Source: Streptomyces odontomachi (GTDB lineage: Bacteria; Actinomycetota; Actinomycetes; Streptomycetales; Streptomycetaceae). From it: a stretch of DNA of 64,000 nucleotides. The notes beneath the pieces are model-generated. The model did no database searches, had not been told where the DNA came from, and saw nothing but the letters and a program-made list of their open reading frames with translations. The translations under genes were made by a program, and so were the position numbers. Of this stretch, positions 58,107 through 64,000 are shown piece by piece (within the stretch, counting starts at the first letter, position 1; every line of letters begins with the position of its first letter). The stretch covers positions 1-64,000 of the forward strand of contig NZ_JAMJWG010000007.1 of NCBI RefSeq assembly GCF_024435355.1, written 5' to 3'.

Positions 58107-60458
58107 TCAGTAGCCGGCGCCCCCGCTGAACGCGCGGAACACCTGTTCGCCGAGCTGGCGCACATCGTTGTAGATGGACTCGATGTCTTCTGAGTCGACG
58201 GCTCGGCCCAGCCGGCTGGACATGTAGAGGGTTTCGCTCAAGTGCGCACCGTCACGGAGGAGTTCGTTGATCACCCGGTCGTACGTGCGGCACAGGTTGC
58301 TGATGTGATCCCCGACGTCGACGGACGAAGCTCGCTCGAAGTCCCGTTCGGCGTTGTGCCGGAGCAGGGCGTAAGCGTCGCCCAACGCATCCCGGAACGC
58401 CATGACGATCCGTTCGGCCTCGACGAGCAGACGAAGCAGGGTCGTCACGCGAACGTAGTCGTAAAGGTCCTCACTGGTGAACCGGCCTTCGCGGACTGAT
58501 GGCCAGCTCATCGGCCGAGCGCCCGTTCCGGAATCCGGTGGGGGGAAAACAGCGGCCAGCAAGGTGTCGGAATAGGACCGCAACGCACGCAGCCGCCCCA
58601 ACAACCCGTCGATACGGAGCACGACGGTGACCGGAAGGTCGGTTCTGGCCGGGACGTCGAACCCGGTCCGCTCGCCCAACGCGCCGCGAACGGCCCGCAG
58701 TACCGTCTGCTCGACCTCCGCGGACGAGGTCTGGTTGTGCTGGACGATGTTGATCTCGCTGCGCAGGCTGCTGGTCTGGCGCAGCAGCCGTTCGATCCGG
58801 TTCTCCATGCGGCCCATGCGGTCTTCCGCGGAAGCGGCTTCCAGGCGGTGTACGAAACCGGTGATCGTGGCCGCGAAGTCCTCGGCGAAACGGCGCTGGG
58901 AATAGGCGTGCACCCGGTCGAACCGCTCGTCGACCGCTGCCGCCAGGCTGCCGGCCAGATAGCCGTTGACGACCAGGACGCAGAACGAGGGCTGCCCGGT
59001 GGCCGCCTTGACCGCCTCCCGGCGCAGCAGCAGGGATTCCGCATCGGCCTCGTGCAGCATGGACTGGCTGATGAGTACCGCGCAGCCGGCGTTCTCCTCG
59101 CCCACCGGCAGCCAGAAGTCGACCAGAGTGGCTTCGTCCTCGCCGAGTTTCCTGTTGCGCGCGTAGTCCCAGCCGTTGCCGTCGAAGACGCGTGATATGT
59201 CGGCGCGTACGTCATCCGGGGCGGAGATCTCGAACTGTTCGCGCGCGACCTCGCGGACCATGGCCCGGGTGATCGGGTTTCCCGTTGCGAGGCTGGACTG
59301 GTAGACGTGGTAGCAGAGCCTGATGATTCTTCGCGCGTTACCACCGGCGAGCTCCACCAGGTAATGGGTGACGTCGTCTCCGAACGGGTCGTCATCCGGG
59401 GCGTCGTCCCCCGCGGACTCCAGAACGTGGTGAATGTATTCCTGGGCGTCGGCGAAGGAGAGCGCGGTGGGCCGTACCAGAGTGGCGAACCGCTGCTGGG
59501 CGTCCTCCGGGAGGAATTCGAGGAAGTCGGGCAGCCCGCTCAGCACCAGGAGGGAACGCGATTGCGTGAAGACCTCCAGCAACTTCTTGAATGCCAGTAC
59601 CGAGGCTTCGTCGCGCGCGCTGGGGCGGCCCCTGGAGAGCACCTTCTCGAACTCGTCGATGACCAGGACGAACCTGTGGTGCTGGCGTCCGTAGAGGAAG
59701 GCGAAGACACCGATCGCCTCCAGTGCGGCAATGTCGTTGTCGATCGTCCTGGTGATGCCGCGCTCGCGTAGCGCCGAGTCCGCGGGATGCCCGCCCAGCC
59801 ACTCCCAGACGGCCGACTGGAATTCCGGTCGGATGGCGAGTGCGAGGGCGGTGCCGAAGTCCTCGTGCCGGGTGATCTCCTTCAGCCTGCTCTGGAGTTG
59901 CTGGCGGAAGGCCGCCTCGGTCAGCCCCAGACCGTGGATGAGCTCGTCCGGGCCGAGCCGGCGATCCTTGAGGCGCGCGGCGAGCTCCCGGGTCAGCGGG
60001 GAGTCGCTGAGATCCTCGGCCACGATGTCCGCGTAGTACTCGGTGACCCGCTGGAGGAGGTCGGCACGGTCGAGCTGCCGGAAGAACCGTTCGCGGTACA
60101 ACGTGAGGAAGTTGTCCGAGGGCGCGTCGACGTAGAAGGCGTGCACGGTCTCGTCGGACACCGCATGGATGTGGTGCAGGATCTCGACCGCGAGATGCGT
60201 CTTTCCCGTGCCGTACTCGCCGACGACGGCGATGACATTGCCACTGTTCTGCTTCTGGGCGTGGCGGCGTTTGCCGGAGCCTTTCGGCTTTTCCGCGCTC
60301 GACGCGGCGAGATACTGGTCGACGTACCTGACGACGTCCTTGACCGCCCGGGTACGGATGCTGATCGTCTCGCTGCCGGCGGGCGAGAGCCGGGCCACCG
60401 CCGAGATGGGGAACGGATTGCGCCCCCAGGACAGGGGACCTCGGGAATGGGAGCTCAC
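58107..60458 (-). CDS. AAA-type P-loop ATPase, third gene of an unassigned three-gene system
   Basis: A 783-residue ATPase. Walker A GEYGTGKT (residues 80-87) and Walker B FVLVIDEFEKV (about 263-273) are intact; a sensor-like VLSGLPDFLEF and the lid segment GGNARRIIRLCYHVY follow, as in Orc/STAND-related ATPases. Residues about 490-560 resemble a sensing domain (DFWLPVGEENAGCAVLISQS), and from 560 on the protein is coiled-coil-like and helical to the end. The size and order suggest a nucleotide switch that relays a signal. It overlaps the upstream gene by four bases (ATGA). I do not know its function. Confidence 0.85.
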   Translation of the reverse strand: MSSHSRGPLSWGRNPFPISAVARLSPAGSETISIRTRAVKDVVRYVDQYLAASSAEKPKGSGKRRHAQKQNSGNVIAVVGEYGTGKTHLAVEILHHIHAVSDETVHAFYVDAPSDNFLTLYRERFFRQLDRADLLQRVTEYYADIVAEDLSDSPLTRELAARLKDRRLGPDELIHGLGLTEAAFRQQLQSRLKEITRHEDFGTALALAIRPEFQSAVWEWLGGHPADSALRERGITRTIDNDIAALEAIGVFAFLYGRQHHRFVLVIDEFEKVLSRGRPSARDEASVLAFKKLLEVFTQSRSLLVLSGLPDFLEFLPEDAQQRFATLVRPTALSFADAQEYIHHVLESAGDDAPDDDPFGDDVTHYLVELAGGNARRIIRLCYHVYQSSLATGNPITRAMVREVAREQFEISAPDDVRADISRVFDGNGWDYARNRKLGEDEATLVDFWLPVGEENAGCAVLISQSMLHEADAESLLLRREAVKAATGQPSFCVLVVNGYLAGSLAAAVDERFDRVHAYSQRRFAEDFAATITGFVHRLEAASAEDRMGRMENRIERLLRQTSSLRSEINIVQHNQTSSAEVEQTVLRAVRGALGERTGFDVPARTDLPVTVVLRIDGLLGRLRALRSYSDTLLAAVFPPPDSGTGARPMSWPSVREGRFTSEDLYDYVRVTTLLRLLVEAERIVMAFRDALGDAYALLRHNAERDFERASSVDVGDHISNLCRTYDRVINELLRDGAHLSETLYMSSRLGRAVDSEDIESIYNDVRQLGEQVFRAFSGGAGY

Positions 60459-61360
60459 GACAGGGTCGCCTTCTCGATGTAGTACTGCGTGAAGTCGCCG
60501 TACTCGACCTGCGGACGCTGCGTCTTTATGGCGACGGAGAAGACGCTCTCGCAGGTCCTCTGCAACTCCCGGATGGTCGTCCTGCCCCGGCCGGTGATCC
60601 GGTCGCGCATGAACTGCGCGATGGTCGCCTGCTCGATGGTCGGCGCCGGTATGCCCGCCGCGGTCGCACGGGCCAGCCGATTGTTCACGAACGTCCAGCC
60701 GTCGGCTTCCGTGAGCAGGTCGACCTCGAGGTGGACGATCGGCTTGCCGCCGACCGTCAGGCCCGCCTCCGGCCGGGCGATGTAGGAGGACTCGGCGAAG
60801 AAGAAGACATTGGGGCGTGCGTACCTCGCATAGCGCCGGATGTCGTCGGGCACCTCGATCGGAGGCAGCAGCACCAGCAGGGCGACGGAGTGCCGCGACA
60901 GGGCGGACGACAGGTAGGGCAGGGCCAGGGACAGCTTGTCCTCGCGTTTGTCCAGGCCCTCGAGTTCCTCCGTGCTACAGACGGTGAGTTGTCTCGCCTC
61001 GTCCAGCATCCGGCGCATCACGTGCTCGACGCGGACTTCGCTCGCCTCGCCCGCGCTGCGGTCCGCCATGAGGTCGACGATGTGGACGTCCGGCGCGGGG
61101 AGACCGAGGTTGCCCCGGGCCCACCACGCCGCCCGATGGATCAGGGCGGACTTTCCGCACCCCTCATGCCCGGTGATGAGCACCATCCGGCCACCCGACT
61201 TCAGGTCCGGGTCCTCGCGCAGGGCGCGCTGGAATTCCATGAAGGCCGTCTCGGTGTGGTCCACCGGCGCGTACAGGTGCTCGTGCTCCCCATGCTGCCA
61301 GGGGCACAGCGGGCGGGCGTCCGACTCACTACGGGCCGGAACAGCAAAGGGGTTCTGCAT
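60455..61360 (-). CDS. P-loop NTPase, second gene of the three-gene system
   Basis: A 301-residue protein with Walker A GHEGCGKS (residues 64-71) in VLITGHEGCGKSALIHRA. The strand where Walker B is expected reads VALLVLLPPIEV and has no acidic residue directly after it, so hydrolysis may be weak or lost. The C-terminus has a winged-helix-like segment (TIEQATIAQFMRD to TIRELQRTC). It starts with ATG 61360 and its stop overlaps the large ATPase gene by four bases, so both are made together. It may pair with the large ATPase. Confidence 0.83.
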   Translation of the reverse strand: MQNPFAVPARSESDARPLCPWQHGEHEHLYAPVDHTETAFMEFQRALREDPDLKSGGRMVLITGHEGCGKSALIHRAAWWARGNLGLPAPDVHIVDLMADRSAGEASEVRVEHVMRRMLDEARQLTVCSTEELEGLDKREDKLSLALPYLSSALSRHSVALLVLLPPIEVPDDIRRYARYARPNVFFFAESSYIARPEAGLTVGGKPIVHLEVDLLTEADGWTFVNNRLARATAAGIPAPTIEQATIAQFMRDRITGRGRTTIRELQRTCESVFSVAIKTQRPQVEYGDFTQYYIEKATLS

Positions 61361-61399
61361 GGTGTTCCTTGACCACCCTCTCGTTCAACCATCTTCACG

Positions 61400-61443
61400 G
61401 TGCGGGTCGTGCGGGTCGTGCGGGTCGTGCGGTCGTGCGGGCG
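61400..61443. repeat. nonamer tandem repeat between genes one and two of the system
   Basis: Three perfect copies of gtgcgggtc (61400-61426), then an 8-base and a 9-base variant, ending directly at the stop codon of the leftward membrane-protein gene. Slippage could change the spacing to the next gene. Confidence 0.88.
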
Positions 61444-62289
61444 TCACGTGAGGGACACGCCGGTGGATGCCGGCGTACGCGTGCGCATGCGGCGTCGCTT
61501 GACCACGGACAAGGACTGCACGGCCGACGCCAGCAGTTCCGTATCCGTGTCGAAGGCCCGCAGCAGGCCTTCGACGTGCTCGGCGCGCGCCTGCTTCTCC
61601 TGCTCGTTCCTGCCGTGCCAGCCTTCCGCGATCTCCACCCGATACCGCGGGCCGTGCAGATCGTCCAGGAACCTCCGGGCGAAGCTCCAGCGTTTGCGGT
61701 GCCCGGTCGTGCGGGCGAGCGTGGCGGCGAGCGTGCGACGCGCCTGGTCCAGCGCCGAAAGGGAGGGCGCCGGGCCGACGGTCGTGCCCACCCAGGCGCT
61801 CGCGTAGTCGCCCACCGCTGCACGGAACGCGCCGGACACCGCCCGGATCTCGTTGGCGGCCGACTGGCCGCGGTCCCGTGCACTGCGGTATTCGGTGGCC
61901 GCCCAGGTCAGCCCCGCGCCCACCAGCAGGGGCAGGAACCATTCGAGGAACGCGGGCTTGCCGGAGTCGGACGGGGCCGCCTGGTCGAGTGCCGAGGCGT
62001 CGACCAGCGCCGTGCAGGCACGCTCGAAGTCCGCCGGCCGTCCCTTGACCCAGGCGGACCACTGCCGCGCCGCGCCGCCGCGGGCCAGCACGATGTGCCC
62101 GGGCCGGCTGTCCGCCGTGACGAGTCCCAGCGCGCCGGCGGCGCCGACCAGCTCGGCGCGGTGCTCTCTCGCCAGGCAGAACACCAGTTGGGCGTCGGTC
62201 AAGGACGCACGGGCCGCCGCGCTCTGCGCGCCGCCGCCCATCAGCAGAGCGGCCACGAACACCACGATGGCGCACGCACGACCGCGCAC
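61444..62289 (-). CDS. membrane-spanning protein, first gene of the three-gene system
   Basis: A 281-residue protein. It has a leader (CAIVVFVAALLMGG, cut near SAAA), an extracytoplasmic domain of about 90 residues with one Cys pair (FCLAREH and RACTALV), a transmembrane helix (FLEWFLPLLVGAGLTWAA) and a cytosolic helical domain of about 150 residues with a basic C-terminus. This is the shape of a sensor that passes a signal inward. GTG 62289 has GGGGGG six bases upstream; GTG 62337 is an alternative. It is followed by the two ATPase genes, 83 bases away. No family was recognised. Confidence 0.75.
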   Translation of the reverse strand: MRGRACAIVVFVAALLMGGGAQSAAARASLTDAQLVFCLAREHRAELVGAAGALGLVTADSRPGHIVLARGGAARQWSAWVKGRPADFERACTALVDASALDQAAPSDSGKPAFLEWFLPLLVGAGLTWAATEYRSARDRGQSAANEIRAVSGAFRAAVGDYASAWVGTTVGPAPSLSALDQARRTLAATLARTTGHRKRWSFARRFLDDLHGPRYRVEIAEGWHGRNEQEKQARAEHVEGLLRAFDTDTELLASAVQSLSVVKRRRMRTRTPASTGVSLT

Positions 62290-62438
62290 CCGTACCCCCC
62301 AACGCCATGCCCTCAAGGGTCCGACATGCCGACACACCTGAGACTACCGGCCGAAGTCGGATATTCACTCCGTGCGGTGCACACGACGCGGTGACCGCCC
62401 ATGCCGTGGGGGCGGCGGGCGCGCGTCATGATGGAGAC

Positions 62439-62819
62439 ATGCGGACTCAGCCTGTGCTCGTCTTCGACGGAGACTGCGGTTTCTGTACCACCTCGGTGAG
62501 ATTCGCCGAGCGACGTCTCCGGCCGCGTTGCGAGATCGTCCCCTGGCAGTTCGCGGACCTCGGAACGCTCGGCGTCACCCGGGAACGCGCCGAGCACGAG
62601 GTGCTGTGGGTGACGCCGGCGGGCGCGGTGTACGGGGGCGCCCAGGCCGTTGCGAAGGTGCTCCTGAGCTCGGGCCGCGGGTGGTCGGTGCTGGGTGCGT
62701 TGCTCACGCTGCCTCCCGTGCGGTGGGCCGCCCACGGCGTCTACCGGCTGGTCGCGGAGAACCGGCACCGCATGCCGGGCGGGACGGCCGCGTGCGCGCT
62801 GCCTCGCCATCGCCCCTAA
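62439..62819 (+). CDS. DCC-family thiol-disulphide oxidoreductase-like protein (DUF393)
   Basis: A 126-residue protein with DGDCGFCTTSVRF at residues 10-22, which is the DCC motif, and the later VYGGAQAVAKVLL and YRLVAENRHR. The family is thioredoxin-like and its reaction is unknown. The ATG 62439 is chosen from the family N-terminus. Confidence 0.9.
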   Translation: MRTQPVLVFDGDCGFCTTSVRFAERRLRPRCEIVPWQFADLGTLGVTRERAEHEVLWVTPAGAVYGGAQAVAKVLLSSGRGWSVLGALLTLPPVRWAAHGVYRLVAENRHRMPGGTAACALPRHRP

Positions 62820-62877
62820 GGGGTGTGGGGCACGCATGGCGCACATGGCGCGCCTGCCGGGGAACGAGGCGGTGGGC

Positions 62878-63489
62878 TCACGCGGTGACGTCGGCTCCGT
62901 CCGGCCGCGTCGGACCAGGACGGCCGGTGCCGTCCGCGCCGCCGGCGGGGCCCAGGTCGTGCCCGCGGAACGTCAGCAGGAGCACCAGGGCGCTTCCACA
63001 GGTGATCGCCCAGTCGGCGAGGTTCATCACGCTGAAGTCGCGTACCGCGATGAAGTCGACCACTGCGCCCTGCATGTCGCCGGGGGCGCGGAAGAGCCGG
63101 TCCGTCAGGTTTCCGAGCGCGCCGCCCAGCAGCAGACCCAGCGTGACCGCCCATGCCGTGCTGGTCAGCCGGCGTGACACCCGGACGATGACGACGGCGA
63201 CGGCCGCGGCGACCAGGGTGAACACGATGGTCGTCGTCTGACCGAGACCGAACGCGGCGCCGGGGTTGCGCTGGACCCGCAACTCCAACCAGGTGCCGAT
63301 CAACGGGACGGGGGCGTGCCCCTCCCGCCACGCGACCACCGCCAGCTTGCTGCCCGCGTCGACGGCGTACGCGAGAGCGGCCACCATCCACAGCACCCAC
63401 ACCCGTCGCCTGGCGGGTGGTGCCTCGCTCGCAGGCGCGGGGTGTGCGTCGCTCGCAGCCGCGGCATCGGCGGCATCACTGGTCGTCAC
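62878..63489 (-). CDS. lspA: lipoprotein signal peptidase (signal peptidase II)
   Basis: A 203-residue aspartic membrane peptidase with four helices. Catalytic aspartates are in GNLTDRLF and MNLADWAI; the substrate-binding RNPGAAFG and VVDFI are present. N- and C-terminal tails are Ala/Asp- and Gly/Pro-rich. It removes leader peptides of diacylated prolipoproteins. The family DKSK... start corresponds to DAGSKLAVV here, with one Gly for Lys change. Confidence 0.95.
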   Translation of the reverse strand: MTTSDAADAAAASDAHPAPASEAPPARRRVWVLWMVAALAYAVDAGSKLAVVAWREGHAPVPLIGTWLELRVQRNPGAAFGLGQTTTIVFTLVAAAVAVVIVRVSRRLTSTAWAVTLGLLLGGALGNLTDRLFRAPGDMQGAVVDFIAVRDFSVMNLADWAITCGSALVLLLTFRGHDLGPAGGADGTGRPGPTRPDGADVTA

Positions 63490-63604
63490 GCTCGGTCTCC
63501 TCGCCGGTCCGGTCTCCCGCCAGCCTACGCGGGCCGCCTTCGGGGGCTGGCGGCCGCTGTGGCGCGGCTGGGCGCGGTCCCGGCACGCCGCTTAAAGTGA
63601 TGCG

Positions 63605-64000
63605 GTGAACCCGCAGCCGGAAGACCCGTCGTCGTCGATCGGCGAAGACGACCGCGACAGGGGCGTGCAGCGCCTCCAGGACGCGTACGCCGAAGGGCAC
63701 ATCTCGCACGAGGAGATGGACGAACGCCTCCACCGGGTGCTCACCGCAGGCAACCGGGACGAGCTGGTGGCGGCGCTGGCCGCGCTCCCCCAGGAGCGTG
63801 CGGGCACCACGTCCACGATCGGTGCACTGAGCGGGCGGATCAAGCGGCGCGGCGCATGGCGGGTCCCCCGGGTCCTCAAGGTCGAGTCCGCGTGGGGGCG
63901 GGTGCACCTGGACCTGTCCCGGGCGGTCATCGACCATCCGGTGATCGACATCGAGCTGGCACTCGGCACCGGCAAGGCCCACATCACGGTGCCACGGGAC
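63605..64000 (+). CDS. DUF1707 (SHOCT-like) domain protein, partial
   Basis: 132 codons from GTG 63605 to the right edge of the window; the end is missing. The N-terminal domain has the DUF1707 pattern: RDRGVQRLQDAYAEGHISHE, then MDERLHRVLTA and DELVAALAALP. The following beta-rich part (ESAWGRVHLDLSRAVID) resembles the DUF2154/LiaF-like fold often found behind DUF1707. Function unknown. It is divergent from lspA. Confidence 0.88.
   Translation, partial: MNPQPEDPSSSIGEDDRDRGVQRLQDAYAEGHISHEEMDERLHRVLTAGNRDELVAALAALPQERAGTTSTIGALSGRIKRRGAWRVPRVLKVESAWGRVHLDLSRAVIDHPVIDIELALGTGKAHITVPRD

Noticed and set aside
58008..58112. Short rightward peptide ending ...VRYGSDQ
   Set aside because: No start or Shine-Dalgarno and too short to assign; mentioned only as debris.

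Overview
The window looks like chromosomal DNA of a Streptomyces species. Base composition is very GC-rich with strong third-position bias, secreted enzymes carry Sec or Tat leaders, and there is a perfect CebR-type operator, a cobalamin riboswitch upstream of an ECF transporter operon, an actinobacterial RNase P RNA, and rare TTA leucine codons in two accessory genes. No tRNA, rRNA, CRISPR array or intact transposase gene was recognised. All calls come from reading the sequence; no database search was possible.

Layout. 0-3 kb: a partial alpha/beta hydrolase, then a secreted SGNH esterase with a CebR box and a Tat-exported GH5 glycanase. 3-6.4 kb: a methyltransferase, an N-acetylmuramoyl-L-alanine amidase and two small membrane proteins. 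6.4-10.8 kb: a glycosyltransferase, methyltransferase and alpha-barrel protein operon, divergent from a KstR-like TetR regulator and preceded by a KstR-type motif. 10.9-17.4 kb: a cobalamin riboswitch and a five-gene operon with two surface proteins and a complete ECF transporter (T, fused A-A, S). 17.5-22.6 kb: a YoaK-family protein, a GT87/PAP2 fusion and a large unknown protein. 22.9-26 kb: the conserved NIF3, zinc-ribbon and RNase H/phosphatase trio, followed by three 97-bp tandem repeats. 26.5-31.6 kb: a LacI regulator divergent from eda, a MITE-like element abutting eda, a GH12 cellulase, yaaA and rnpB.

31.7-45.8 kb is an eroded accessory island. It carries redox and stress genes (SDR, WrbA-like, Cys-rich copper-type protein, quinone oxidoreductase, a sulfite-oxidase-like/reductase/DUF6510 operon, an NhaA-DsbA fusion, cupin, aldo-keto reductase). 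These are mixed with transposase remnants, a frameshifted MFS gene, a decayed Cys-rich paralogue, a TetR fragment and a junction between two truncated genes.

45.8-50 kb holds a methyltransferase with two TTA codons, overlapping an MFS gene, and a second MFS transporter with a TetR-type operator upstream. 50.2-55.4 kb is a polysaccharide-degradation block: a beta-helix protein with a TTA codon, a LacI regulator and a GH30 enzyme with a ricin-type carbohydrate-binding module. 55.5-57.6 kb: a GNAT gene and a TetR regulator divergent from a dimeric ABM-like protein across a perfect palindrome. 58.1-62.3 kb: a three-gene unit of one membrane protein and two P-loop proteins whose function I cannot name; this is the best candidate for an undescribed system. 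62.4-64 kb: a DCC-family protein, lspA and the start of a DUF1707 gene.
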